From: Ruania alkalisoli
GTDB taxonomy: Bacteria > Actinomycetota > Actinomycetes > Actinomycetales > Beutenbergiaceae
Assembly (NCBI RefSeq): GCF_014960965.1
Contig: NZ_CP063169.1
Coordinates: forward strand, 4,311,581-4,375,580
Reading direction: 5' to 3'
DNA: 64,000 nt
A program made the translations under genes and the position numbers. Below the pieces are notes generated by a model, which saw nothing but the letters and a program-made list of their open reading frames with translations, did no database searches and had not been told where the DNA came from. This document shows positions 51,898 to 60,395 of this stretch, piece after piece (positions within the stretch are counted from its first letter, which is position 1; the number at the start of each line of letters is the position of its first letter).

Positions 51898-52836
51898 ATG
51901 CAGACCACAGCCGTGGAGTTCTACAGCGAAGGCGAGCCGATCGCCGGCCTGTGGCGCCGGCCAGACGGCACGGCACCCGTCCGGGCAATCGTGCAGGGGC
52001 CGGGCTGGCTCGGGCTCAAGGACGCCAACCTGTACGTGCGCTACCACGAGGCCCTGGTGGCCGCCGGGTTCGGTGTGCTGGTGTTCGACTACCGCGGCTT
52101 CGGCGACTCCGGCGGCGATCGCGGGATCATCTCCCCCGGCGCCCAGCTACGCGACCTGATCAACGCCGTCACCTATCTGACCACCCGCGAGGACGTGGAC
52201 GCCGACGCCATCGGGGTCTTCGGCACCGGAGGCACCGGAGGCGGCAATGCCGTGCTGCTCGCCGAGGCGGACGACCGGATCCGGGCCGCGGTGAGTCAGG
52301 TACCAGTGGCCGACGGACGCGACTGGTTGCACCGGATGCGCCAGGAGCACGAGTGGCTGACCTTCCTCAAGGACCTGGATGTGGACCGAAAGGAACGCGT
52401 GCTCACCGGGCATGGGCGGATGGTTCACCCGCGCGAGGAGATCATGGTGCCCACCCCCGAACGCCGGGCCACCACCGTCAAGTCCGACGTGGACGGGCGC
52501 ATCCCGTCCTCGGTGCCGCTGGCCTGCGCGGAGGAGATCCTCGCCTATCAGCCGATCGAGGCCGCCGGGCGCCTGAGCACCCCGCTGATGATCGTCGCCG
52601 TCGAGGCAGACGCCACCACGCCCACCGATCACGCTGAGCGGTTGTACGCCGCCGCACGCGGCCCGAAGGCGCTGCTGATGCAGCGCCACACCACCCACTA
52701 CGCGGCCTACGACCGGTACTGGGAACAGACCACCCCCCGCATCGTCGACTGGTTCGACCGCCACGTGCGGCCCAGTTCCGTCGACGTCCACACCAGCAGC
52801 TCGCCCGACGCGAGCGTCGAATACCTGGAGGCATGA
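51898..52836 (+). CDS. Alpha/beta-hydrolase fold protein with altered nucleophile elbow
   Basis: 312 residues. VFDYRGFGDSGGDRG near 62-75 and an oxyanion-region GPGW fit the dienelactone hydrolase/X-Pro dipeptidyl peptidase-like fold. The expected GxSxG elbow reads GVFGTGGTGGGNA near 107-117, with Thr about residue 113 where Ser would stand. A late Asp (VEADATTPTDHAERL) and His (RHTTHYAAYDRY) are present. It overlaps the amidohydrolase gene by 4 bp and a GntR-type site lies upstream. Substrate unknown. Confidence 0.8.
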   Translation: MQTTAVEFYSEGEPIAGLWRRPDGTAPVRAIVQGPGWLGLKDANLYVRYHEALVAAGFGVLVFDYRGFGDSGGDRGIISPGAQLRDLINAVTYLTTREDVDADAIGVFGTGGTGGGNAVLLAEADDRIRAAVSQVPVADGRDWLHRMRQEHEWLTFLKDLDVDRKERVLTGHGRMVHPREEIMVPTPERRATTVKSDVDGRIPSSVPLACAEEILAYQPIEAAGRLSTPLMIVAVEADATTPTDHAERLYAAARGPKALLMQRHTTHYAAYDRYWEQTTPRIVDWFDRHVRPSSVDVHTSSSPDASVEYLEA

Positions 52837-54242
52837 CCATGATCGATCTGAGGATCGCTGGCGGAACGGTTGTGACGCCGTCGGGACCCAGCGCAGCCGA
52901 CCTGCTCATTCAGGGGGGCGTGATCGCCGGCATCGTCGCACCGGAGGTCGACATCCCCACCGCGCGCACGATCGATGCGACCGGACGGCTCGTGCTGCCC
53001 GGCATGGTCGACGTGCACGTGCACACCCGCGAGCCCGGGTACGAGCACAAGGAAGACATCCTCACCACCAGCCAGCAGGCGGCTGCCGGGGGTGTCACCA
53101 CGATCTTCGGGATGCCGAACCTCAAGCCGCCCACCGTGGACAGGGCCACCCTGCAGGACGTCTTCGACCGGTACGCGCGCACCTCGCTCGTGGACTTCAA
53201 CCACAACCCGGCACCCACCAAGTTCGACGAGATCGACGGCATGGCCGCGATGGGTGTCAACGCGTTCAAGATCTACATGGTGGTCGACACCGGCCGTGAC
53301 TACCCGCACCCCTCGGGCACCGGCATCCACGATCACGGTCACCTGCTGCAGATCATGGACCGTATCGCCACCACCGGGAAGCGGTTCATCATCCACCCGC
53401 ACGACCAGGCGCTGATGGACTACATCGAGGGTGAGGTGCTCGGCCGCGGCGATAACACCCCGGAGGGCTACGCCTCCGCGTACGCCGCCCGGGAAGGCGT
53501 CATCTGGGATACCGCGATCGATGTGGTGCTCCGCCTCGCCGAGGCATCCGGCTGCCCGATCCATATCGCGCACATGCAGACCCGCCGCTCCATCGACGCG
53601 GTCCGGCGAGCGAAGGCCGCCGGGATCGACGTGACCTGCGAGGTCAATCACTGGGCGCCGTTCCTGTCCACCTGGGAGGACGTGCAGACCCTCGGCCCGT
53701 ACGCCCTCTCCTACTGGGTGCCCGACGACAACCGGGCCGCCGTGTGGGAAGGCATGCGCGACGGCACCATCGATATCGCCAGCTCCGACCACGCCCCGCA
53801 TACCCGCGAGGAGAAGGAGATCGGCTGGACCGAGATGTGGAGCGCCCACACCGGCACCCCCGGCATCCAGTACTACTACGAGCTCATGCTGGACGCGGTG
53901 AACCGCGGCGAGCTGAGCCTGGCCCGCGCTGTGGACATGGTGGCCGGCTCCCCCGCGGCCAACTTCGGTCTCGGCGGGATCAAGGGCGGGCTCGTCTGCG
54001 GAGCCGATGCCGATGTGGTGATCGCGGACATGGACCACGAGTGGACGATCACGAACGACGACGTGCTCTCCCGGTGCGGCTGGACCCCGTATGACGGGCG
54101 CACCATCTCCGCACGCATCGAACGCACGCTGGTGCGCGGCACCGAGGTCTACGCCGACGGCGACGTCGTGGGCGAACCAGGAACAGGGCGACTGGCCGCG
54201 GCCGGCGCCAACAGGACGGCTCTGGCCGGAAAGGGACTCTGA
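52833..54242 (+). CDS. Dihydroorotase/hydantoinase-like cyclic amidohydrolase
   Basis: 469 residues, ATGA start overlap. The metal-binding HVHTREPG at about 62-69, a Lys in NAFKIYM (near 147, usually carbamylated), IIHPHDQ, IHIAHMQT and IASSDHAPHT are the ordered ligands of the dihydroorotase/allantoinase/hydantoinase branch of the amidohydrolase superfamily. Such enzymes open cyclic amides. Position between a hydrolase and an LLM oxidoreductase suggests that an N-containing ring is opened in the pathway. Confidence 0.88.
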   Translation: MTMIDLRIAGGTVVTPSGPSAADLLIQGGVIAGIVAPEVDIPTARTIDATGRLVLPGMVDVHVHTREPGYEHKEDILTTSQQAAAGGVTTIFGMPNLKPPTVDRATLQDVFDRYARTSLVDFNHNPAPTKFDEIDGMAAMGVNAFKIYMVVDTGRDYPHPSGTGIHDHGHLLQIMDRIATTGKRFIIHPHDQALMDYIEGEVLGRGDNTPEGYASAYAAREGVIWDTAIDVVLRLAEASGCPIHIAHMQTRRSIDAVRRAKAAGIDVTCEVNHWAPFLSTWEDVQTLGPYALSYWVPDDNRAAVWEGMRDGTIDIASSDHAPHTREEKEIGWTEMWSAHTGTPGIQYYYELMLDAVNRGELSLARAVDMVAGSPAANFGLGGIKGGLVCGADADVVIADMDHEWTITNDDVLSRCGWTPYDGRTISARIERTLVRGTEVYADGDVVGEPGTGRLAAAGANRTALAGKGL

Positions 54243-55234
54243 TGGCGATGAAGTTCGGGCTGCTGCTGCCGCATTTCGGTGAGCAGGCCAGCCGCGAGAA
54301 GCTCCTCGAGGGATCGAAGCTCGCCGAGGCGCGCGGGTTCGACTCGGTGTGGGTGCGTGACCACCTGGTCTTCGAACCGCACGGGGAGATGGAGAAGCCC
54401 AACCGCACGTTCTACGACGCGCTCATCACCCTGACGGCGATCGGCGCCGTCACCGACAAGCTCCAGCTGGGCACCGGGTCCCTGATCCCGTTCCGGCACC
54501 CGCTGATCACCGCGCTGATGACCGGCACCATGACCCAGCTCCTCGGCGACCGGCTGATCCTCGGGTTCGGCGCCGGAACCTTCGATCACGAGTTCGAGGC
54601 GATCGGCTGGGGCGATCTGAACCGGGTGGAGCTCGTACGCTCCAACGCCGAGATCCTCAAGCGCGTCTTCACCGAGAACAACGTCGACTACGACGACGGC
54701 ATCTTCTCCTTCAACGACATCACCGTCGAGCCCAAACCAGTGGGCGGGCAGATCCCGTTCTGGTATTGCGGCGCCACCCCGAAATCGGCCCGCCTGGCAG
54801 CCGAGTACGCCGACGGCTGGATGCCGGGACGTATCTCCCTGCGAACCATGGAGAAGCGGATCGCCGTGATGCGGGAGATGACCGCCGAGAGCGGCCGGCC
54901 GATGCCCACTGTCGGGGTCATCCCGCCCACCTCGATCGAGGAAACCCGCGAGGAGGCGCTCAAGCACGTCAACATTCCCGGGCTGCTCGCGTGGGCGAAC
55001 AAGGCCAAGTTCGCCGTCAAGCCACCCTCGGGTACCTTCGAGACCGTCGAGGACCTGGAGGGTCAGCTCATCGTCGGCGATCCCGAGCAGGCGGTGGCTG
55101 AGCTGCGGAAGTTCGAGGCGCTCGGAGTCGAGCACCTCGTCTTCGACTTCCGGTTCAAGTTCGACAGGTTCTTCGACCAGATCGAGCTTCTCGGCACCGA
55201 GGTGCTCCCGAGGTTCCGCGATGGCTCTGCCTGA
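54242..55234 (+). CDS. LLM-class flavin/F420-dependent oxidoreductase
   Basis: 330 residues of the luciferase-like TIM-barrel superfamily: MKFGLLLPHFGEQASREKLLEGSKLAEARGFDSVWVRDH at the N-terminus, LGTGSLIPFRHP and LGFGAGTFDHEFEAIGW in the barrel, and IPFWYCGATPKSARLAAEYADGWMPG. With an F420-reducing dehydrogenase three genes upstream, I infer that it uses F420H2 or FMN to reduce or oxygenate the pathway substrate. TGATG overlap with the amidohydrolase. Confidence 0.85.
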   Translation: MAMKFGLLLPHFGEQASREKLLEGSKLAEARGFDSVWVRDHLVFEPHGEMEKPNRTFYDALITLTAIGAVTDKLQLGTGSLIPFRHPLITALMTGTMTQLLGDRLILGFGAGTFDHEFEAIGWGDLNRVELVRSNAEILKRVFTENNVDYDDGIFSFNDITVEPKPVGGQIPFWYCGATPKSARLAAEYADGWMPGRISLRTMEKRIAVMREMTAESGRPMPTVGVIPPTSIEETREEALKHVNIPGLLAWANKAKFAVKPPSGTFETVEDLEGQLIVGDPEQAVAELRKFEALGVEHLVFDFRFKFDRFFDQIELLGTEVLPRFRDGSA

Positions 55235-55265
55235 CATCCGCACCCCCGAGACAACGGAGCGATCC

Positions 55266-56090
55266 ATGACCAGCGCGGACACCGACGTCGGCACTCCCCT
55301 GATCCAGGTGCGTGACCTCGCGGTGCACTACTCCCACCGGCGCACCGGCGGATCACTGGTCGCGATCGAGGGCGTCAACCTCGACGTCACCGACGGCGAG
55401 TTCGTCACCGTGCTGGGCCCCTCGGGCTGCGGGAAGACCACCTTCATGAACGTGGTGGCCGGTCTGGTTGCGCCCTCGCACGGGCAGGTGCTGGTGGACG
55501 GCAAGCCGGTCACCGGGCCTGGTCCCGATCGCGCGGTGGTCTTCCAGGACTACGCGCTGCTGCCCTGGCGCACGGTGATCGACAACGTGCGCTTCGGCTT
55601 GGAGATGCAACCGCACCTGCGCGGGACCGGATGGCGAGAGCGGGTGCAGGAGGCGATCGAGACGGTCGGCCTGGCCGGCTTCGAGCAGTCCTACCCGCGT
55701 GAGCTCTCCGGCGGGATGCAGCAGCGGGTCGGCCTGGCCCGAGCGATCGTGGCCGAGCCGCGGATCCTGCTCATGGACGAACCGCTCGGCGCGGTGGACG
55801 CCCTCACCCGCGAGGTGATGCGGGAGGAGATCGAGCGGCTGATCACCGCCACTGGGAAGACCGTCCTGTTCATCACGCACTCCATCGAGGAGGCGATCCT
55901 GCTCGGTGATCGCATCGTGGTGTTCAAGTCCCACCCAGGTGCGGTCAAGGAAGTCCTCACCACCGGGATCGAGCGTCCCCGGTCCGAACGCAGCATCCAG
56001 AGCGACGCCCGCTTCCTGGAGCTGCGCGACCACCTGTGGGAGGCGCTCCGCGGTGAGGCGACGGCCGCCGCGACGAGGTCGTCCTCATGA
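55266..56090 (+). CDS. Nitrate/sulfonate/taurine-type ABC transporter ATP-binding protein
   Basis: I choose the ATG at 55266 (GGAG site) over that at 55221, giving 274 residues. Walker A GPSGCGKTT, signature LSGGMQQRVGLARAI and Walker B LLMDEPLGAVDALTREVMREE match the SsuB/TauB group. Followed by two permeases (ATGA overlaps) and, on the opposite strand, an NMT1-type binding protein. Confidence 0.9.
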   Translation: MTSADTDVGTPLIQVRDLAVHYSHRRTGGSLVAIEGVNLDVTDGEFVTVLGPSGCGKTTFMNVVAGLVAPSHGQVLVDGKPVTGPGPDRAVVFQDYALLPWRTVIDNVRFGLEMQPHLRGTGWRERVQEAIETVGLAGFEQSYPRELSGGMQQRVGLARAIVAEPRILLMDEPLGAVDALTREVMREEIERLITATGKTVLFITHSIEEAILLGDRIVVFKSHPGAVKEVLTTGIERPRSERSIQSDARFLELRDHLWEALRGEATAAATRSSS

Positions 56091-56920
56091 GTGCCCTGCT
56101 CGCCAGCGGCCCCGGCCTCCGGCAGCGCGGGCCCGGAGCCTGGCTCGCCGGGCTGAGCACACGCGGCAAGGCCGCCGTCATCGCCGTCGAGGTGCTGGTG
56201 ATGCTCACGCTGTGGCAACTCGTCGTGGGTGTGCTGGGATGGATCAACCCCGTCTTCGTCCCACCACCGCTGGCGATCGCCACCGGGTTCGGTGAGCTGA
56301 TCAGCACCGGCGCGCTCGCCGCGAACGCCCCCATCTCGGTCCAGGCGTGGCTGACCGGTTTCACCATCGCCGTGGTCACCGCCATCCCGGTGGGGCTCCT
56401 GATGGGTACGTCCCTGCCGGTCGACCGCGTCACCAGTCCGATCGCCTGGACCATCTACGCGACGCCGTCGATCGCCTATCAGCCCCTGGCCAAGGCGTGG
56501 TTCGGCTTCGGCATCGGCCCGGTCGTATTCCTGGTCACCATCAGCGCCGTCTTCCCCATCCTGCTCAACGTGGCCGCCGGGATGCGCACCACCAGCGCCT
56601 CGCTCATCCGCGCCGGTCGGGTCTACGGGGCGAACCGGTTCCAGCTGTACCGGTCGGTCTATCTGCCCTCGACCACACCGTTCCTGTTCGCCGGGCTCCG
56701 CCAGGCCGTGGTGCTCGCCACCATCGGGATGACCGTGGCGGAGCTGGCCGGCTCGGCCACCGGCATGGGAGCGCTGATCATCAAGGCCTCGAACACCTAC
56801 CAGACCGACCAGGCCTACGCGGCGATCGGCATCGTGGTCATCTGGAGCGTCGGCATGACCCAGGTGATCACGCTCGTGGAACGTCTCGTAGCCCCGTGGA
56901 CCCGGAAGGGGCGCTCATGA
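56087..56920 (+). CDS. ABC transporter permease (SsuC/TauC type)
   Basis: 277 residues, six predicted helices. The coupling region GMRTTSASLIRAGRVYGANRFQLYRSVYLPSTTPFLFAGLR is the classic SsuC-type EAA loop. Forms a heterodimer with the next permease. ATGA overlaps on both sides. Confidence 0.9.
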   Translation: MSALLASGPGLRQRGPGAWLAGLSTRGKAAVIAVEVLVMLTLWQLVVGVLGWINPVFVPPPLAIATGFGELISTGALAANAPISVQAWLTGFTIAVVTAIPVGLLMGTSLPVDRVTSPIAWTIYATPSIAYQPLAKAWFGFGIGPVVFLVTISAVFPILLNVAAGMRTTSASLIRAGRVYGANRFQLYRSVYLPSTTPFLFAGLRQAVVLATIGMTVAELAGSATGMGALIIKASNTYQTDQAYAAIGIVVIWSVGMTQVITLVERLVAPWTRKGRS

Positions 56921-57753
56921 GCATCCAGACGCGACTGCCTGCACTCAAGGCGACCGGCCGCCGTCGTGGGACGGCACCACGAGGAGAGGTCCGCTGGACG
57001 TTCCTGCTCATCGCCGTGGTACTGGCAATCCTTGCCGTGTGGGAGGCCGTGGTGCGCGCGGGACTGGTCCCCGAGGCCTTCCTCCCGCCCCCGTCGAAGG
57101 TCCTGACGGCGTTCCTCGCCCTGCTCGTCGAGGGCGAGTTCTGGCAGGCGTTCGCGTTCAGCATGGGCAATGTGGTGATCGGGCTCGCCCTGGCGATCGT
57201 CGTTGGCGTGGTGGTCGGGCTGGCCGTGGGCTGGTCACCGGTGCTGCGCTTCACGGTGGCGCCGTTCCTGTGGCTGCTCTACTCCACCCCGAAGGTGGCG
57301 CTCGCGCCGGTGATCATCCTCGCGCTCGGACTGGGCAGCGAGTCGAAGATCGCGCTGACGTTCCTGCTCGCCGTGTTCCCGATCCTGCTGAACACCATGG
57401 AGGGGGCGGTGACCGTGTCCCCCTCGCTGGTGCGCGCGGCGCGGGTGTTCGGCGTGCGCGGGCCGGCGCTGGGCTGGAAGGTGATCTTCCCGGCGACGCT
57501 GCCGTTCAGCCTGGCGGGGATCCGGCGCGGGGCTGCGCTGGGATTCACCGGGGAGGTACTCGGTGAGTTCCTCGGTGGGACCGGCGGTCTCGGGCACATG
57601 CTCGAGCAAGCGGCATACCAGTTCGAGATGGACGAGGCGCTTGCCATGGTGGTGGTGATGGTGATCATCGCCAACCTGACGCTGAGCCTGATCGGGCTGC
57701 TGCAGCGCAAGCTGGCGCCCTGGCACGACGAGCGGACTGCGGCGGCGTCCTAG
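56917..57753 (+). CDS. ABC transporter permease (SsuC/TauC type)
   Basis: I use the ATG at 56917 (ATGA overlap); 278 residues. Helices begin at WTFLLIAVVLAILAVWEAVV, and the EAA loop reads AVTVSPSLVRAARVFGVRGPALGWKVIFPATLPFSLAGIRR. Last gene of the plus-strand operon, followed by a strong hairpin. Confidence 0.9.
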   Translation: MSIQTRLPALKATGRRRGTAPRGEVRWTFLLIAVVLAILAVWEAVVRAGLVPEAFLPPPSKVLTAFLALLVEGEFWQAFAFSMGNVVIGLALAIVVGVVVGLAVGWSPVLRFTVAPFLWLLYSTPKVALAPVIILALGLGSESKIALTFLLAVFPILLNTMEGAVTVSPSLVRAARVFGVRGPALGWKVIFPATLPFSLAGIRRGAALGFTGEVLGEFLGGTGGLGHMLEQAAYQFEMDEALAMVVVMVIIANLTLSLIGLLQRKLAPWHDERTAAAS

Positions 57754-57767
57754 GTTCCAGACTCGGG

Positions 57768-57813
57768 CAATGGCCCTGAACCGCGGTGGCGAGACCGCGG
57801 TTCAGGGCCATTG
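57768..57813. terminator. 20-bp perfect hairpin after the permease operon
   Basis: Arms 57768-57787 and 57794-57813 are perfectly complementary around a 6-base loop (GGCGAG). It begins 15 bases after the permease stop. Confidence 0.8.
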
Positions 57814-57831
57814 GTCGTTGCGGGGCCAGTG

Positions 57832-57986
57832 AGAGGTTCCGCCAGTGGAGGCTGCCGTCACGAGCGGTGATGCGTGCATCGCAAGGCGCAGGAGGAAGGC
57901 GTGGCGGAGCCACGTCGCCGACGAGAACGCAGCGAGGTACGTGCTGGGTGCCGCGCAGCAGGCATCGCTCTACTGGCGGAACCTCT
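57832..57986. repeat. 155-bp structured element with 15-bp inverted ends
   Basis: AGAGGTTCCGCCAGT at 57832-57846 is the exact reverse complement of 57972-57986. The interior has small hairpins (GATGC-GT-GCATC; CGTGGC-GGA-GCCACG). No flanking target duplication is obvious. It may be a small mobile element or a structured RNA. Confidence 0.6.
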
Positions 57987-58073
57987 GAGGTCAGGCGGAG
58001 TGACCGACCATCTCCACCCAGCCCTCAGGCGGTACCGAAAGCACCTGGTCCACCATGTCCTCGACGACGAGCG

Positions 58074-58131
58074 ACGAGGGTTGCCTGAGTGTCGCGTTTC
58101 GCTCGTTCTGCGACACTCAGCCAACCCTCGT
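58074..58131. terminator. Hairpin downstream of the NMT1-type binding protein gene
   Basis: Arms 58074-58095 and 58110-58131 pair over 22 bp with one mismatch, 18 bases beyond the minus-strand stop at 58149. Confidence 0.75.
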
Positions 58132-58148
58132 GGCGGTAGTCAGGCGGA

Positions 58149-59219
58149 TCAGGGGTAGGGCAGCGTCTCCGGCGGAGAGTTGTCGAGGCCGAGCAGTTCC
58201 TGGGCCCGTTCCAGGTAGACCAGCTGACTGCTGTCGAACTCCAGCGCCTCGAGGTCCTGGGTCTCGGTGGTGACGTCCCAGGCCTCGGAGTCGAAGTAGA
58301 GGTTCGGGCAGGCGAGGTGGGCGTCCAACCGCCACAGGTTGTCCGACTCCCGCAGGCCGGTCACGTCGAAGTCGTTCGCCTCGTAGATGTCGAGCACGGC
58401 GTCGGCGTTCTCCGGCTGCTCTCCCGGCGCCGGAGCGACGATGTAGTCGAGCCCGCGAAGGGTGGCGCGCAGGAACCGCACCATCGTGTTCGGGTTCTCG
58501 GCCAGCCAATCGGTGCCAACCACCTGCACGTCGTTGGCCCAGTTCCGTAGCGCCTCGACGATGATGTCTGCTCCGTGCGCCTCCAGCGCGGCACGGTCGT
58601 CGGCATAGAAGGGCTGCAGGGTGATCCGGTCGTTGACGAAGAACTCCGTCCACGACTCCGAACCAGGACCGGGGTAGACCACCTCGACGTCCACGCCCTC
58701 CAGGTCCCATCCTTCTTCGGCCAGTACCTGCCGCCGCTGGAACTCGGCCGGGTCCCCAGGGGATCCAGCCAGTGTCACGGATGTTCCGGCGAGGTCCTCG
58801 GCCGACTCGATCCCGGACTGCACCGCGAAGTCGAAGTTCTGCCGGCAGTAGTGGCCGGAGACGAGCTCCACGTCGACTCCACCCCGGATCGCCTCGATCA
58901 CGGTTCCGGTGCTCTCCACGCCGATGTCGGCGCTGCCGCTCGCCACAGCAGCGGTGACGTTGTCGGCGGTGATGACCTCGACCTCGAGGCCCTCCTCCTC
59001 GTAGTAGCCCAGGTCCGCGGCCACGACGTACATCGAGTACATCGTCACGTCCGGGAAGGGGATCGCCACGGTGATGTCGGTGTCCTCAGCGGCAGCGGGC
59101 TCTCCGTCCGGTAGCTCAACCGGGTCCGACGACGTCGACGGCTCGGTGCAGCTGGCGAGCGCCGCTGCGGCCACCAGCCCTGCAGCACAAATAGCGGTTG
59201 ATCTGGCAACTCTGCGCAT
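58149..59219 (-). CDS. NMT1/SsuA-type ABC substrate-binding lipoprotein
   Basis: I start at the ATG at 59219, six bases after AAGGAG; 356 residues. A lipoprotein signal ends LASC (Cys about residue 24). TVAIPFPDVTMYSMYVVAADLGYYEEEGLEVEVITADN and SGSADIGVESTGTVIEAIRGG are typical of the NMT1/SsuA family that binds pyrimidine precursors, sulfonates, nitrate or aromatic acids. It should serve the ABC importer encoded at 55266-57753. A TGGAT-N5-ATCCA site lies in its promoter region. Confidence 0.9.
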   Translation of the reverse strand: MRRVARSTAICAAGLVAAAALASCTEPSTSSDPVELPDGEPAAAEDTDITVAIPFPDVTMYSMYVVAADLGYYEEEGLEVEVITADNVTAAVASGSADIGVESTGTVIEAIRGGVDVELVSGHYCRQNFDFAVQSGIESAEDLAGTSVTLAGSPGDPAEFQRRQVLAEEGWDLEGVDVEVVYPGPGSESWTEFFVNDRITLQPFYADDRAALEAHGADIIVEALRNWANDVQVVGTDWLAENPNTMVRFLRATLRGLDYIVAPAPGEQPENADAVLDIYEANDFDVTGLRESDNLWRLDAHLACPNLYFDSEAWDVTTETQDLEALEFDSSQLVYLERAQELLGLDNSPPETLPYP

Positions 59220-59280
59220 GATGCTCCTTCGTGCAATGGCTCGCACGCGGCACCGCCCAAGCGACAGTGCCTGCGACTTC

Positions 59281-59295
59281 TGGATACCGTATCCA
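59281..59295. promoter_or_regulatory. GntR operator candidate 4 (TGGATACCGTATCCA)
   Basis: A symmetric 15-bp inverted repeat (7-1-7) 62 bp before the binding-protein start on the minus strand. Confidence 0.65.
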
Positions 59296-59359
59296 AAATT
59301 GCAGGCCGATGTCCATAGGCGATCGGACTGGACCGTCGACCCGCCGTCGAGTACGGTTC

Positions 59360-59374
59360 TGGATATTGGATCCA
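59360..59374. promoter_or_regulatory. GntR operator candidate 5 (TGGATATTGGATCCA)
   Basis: On the minus strand it reads TGGATCCAATATCCA, matching candidates 2 and 3 in both half sites. It lies 26 bp before the MDR gene at 59400. Confidence 0.65.
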
Positions 59375-59399
59375 ATCTCACAGTGGAGGCGGTGGATTC

Positions 59400-60395
59400 G
59401 TGCGAGCAGCAGTGATGACCGATGACGGTGTGCGCGTCCGCGACGTCGCCGAACCCACGCCGGCGGCCGGCGAGGTCCTCCTGCGCGTGCAGACCGTCGG
59501 GGTCAATCAGCTGGACCTCAACGTGATCGCTGGGTCCGGCCCGGGCGCAGCGGCCCGCCTGCCCCGCATCCTCGGGATCGACCCTGCCGGCATCGTCGCC
59601 GCCGTCGGACCGGGTATCGACGCCGACCTGATCGGGTCGGAGGTCGTGGCCAAACCCAATATCCCGTGCGGCCACTGCCGGTGGTGTGGCGAGCACCGCG
59701 AGTCGGAGTGCCCTGCGCAGGAAGTCCTCGGCGTCCATCGCGACGGCGGAGCGTGCGAGTCCGTCGCCGTTCCCCTGAGCGTGGTGTTCCCCAGACACGG
59801 CCTGCCAGCCGCCACCGCCACGGCGGCCGTTCACAGTGTGCCGATCGTGCTGAATGCCTTCGACGCCGCCGACGTCCGGGTGGGCGAACGAGTGCTGGTC
59901 ACGGGCGCCGGTGGGGTCCTCGGGCGCGTGGCTCTCGACGTCGGCCGCCACCTGGGCGCCTCGGTCACCGCGGCTTCGCGCCACCCAGTCCCAGGCCTTC
60001 CCCCGGGAGTCCGCGAGATCGTCACCGGTGCGGAAGCGAACCTCGCAGGGGCCGTGGCACCGTCGGACCGCTTCGACGTGGTAATCGACACCAGCGGGAG
60101 CGCCGCGCTACTTACCCAGGCCGTCGCACTGCTTGACTGGTGCGGCCGCGCCGTGTTCTGCGCGGCTTCCGTGGACGCCGGCCTCCACCTGGACGCTCGC
60201 TCCTTCTATCTCCGGCGACACCGCCTGATCGGGGTGGCCAGCGCGACCTTCGATCAGGTCACCCGCGGGCTGGAACTCGTTCGCCAGGGAGTCGTACAGG
60301 TGCCGATCGCGCATCGTTTCCCCCTGACCGACGTCGATGCCGCCTACGCGGCATTCGCTGCCCCTCGGCACGGGAAGGTGATCATCGATGTCTGA
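59400..60395 (+). CDS. Zinc-type MDR alcohol dehydrogenase / quinone oxidoreductase
   Basis: 331 residues, GTG start. The GroES-like N-terminal domain (GEVLLRVQTVGVNQLDLNVIAG) lacks the catalytic-zinc Cys of alcohol dehydrogenases, but the structural-zinc set CGHCRWCGEHRESEC is complete. RVLVTGAGGVLGRVALDVGRHLGA is the NAD(P) Rossmann motif. Role in the pathway is probably reduction or oxidation of an intermediate. A GntR-type operator precedes it, and it overlaps the OsmC gene by 8 bp. Confidence 0.87.
   Translation: MRAAVMTDDGVRVRDVAEPTPAAGEVLLRVQTVGVNQLDLNVIAGSGPGAAARLPRILGIDPAGIVAAVGPGIDADLIGSEVVAKPNIPCGHCRWCGEHRESECPAQEVLGVHRDGGACESVAVPLSVVFPRHGLPAATATAAVHSVPIVLNAFDAADVRVGERVLVTGAGGVLGRVALDVGRHLGASVTAASRHPVPGLPPGVREIVTGAEANLAGAVAPSDRFDVVIDTSGSAALLTQAVALLDWCGRAVFCAASVDAGLHLDARSFYLRRHRLIGVASATFDQVTRGLELVRQGVVQVPIAHRFPLTDVDAAYAAFAAPRHGKVIIDV

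Larger units (their letters stand above)
57754..58148. other. 395-bp intergenic region with nested inverted repeats
   Basis: No convincing gene. It contains a 20-bp perfect hairpin (57768-57813), a 155-bp segment bounded by 15-bp inverted repeats (57832-57986) and a 22-bp near-perfect hairpin (58074-58131). It separates the convergent ends of the permease operon and the binding-protein gene. Confidence 0.7.

Noticed and set aside
50500-52047. 515-codon minus-strand frame
   Set aside because: Antisense to the Fgd-like gene, whose match to the family is nearly continuous; it also crosses the operator regions.
52707-54038. 443-codon minus-strand frame
   Set aside because: Shadow of the amidohydrolase gene; no recognisable domain.
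57786-58088. Open frame in the intergenic hairpin region
   Set aside because: Coding character is poor and it overlaps two strong inverted repeats; it has no ribosome site.
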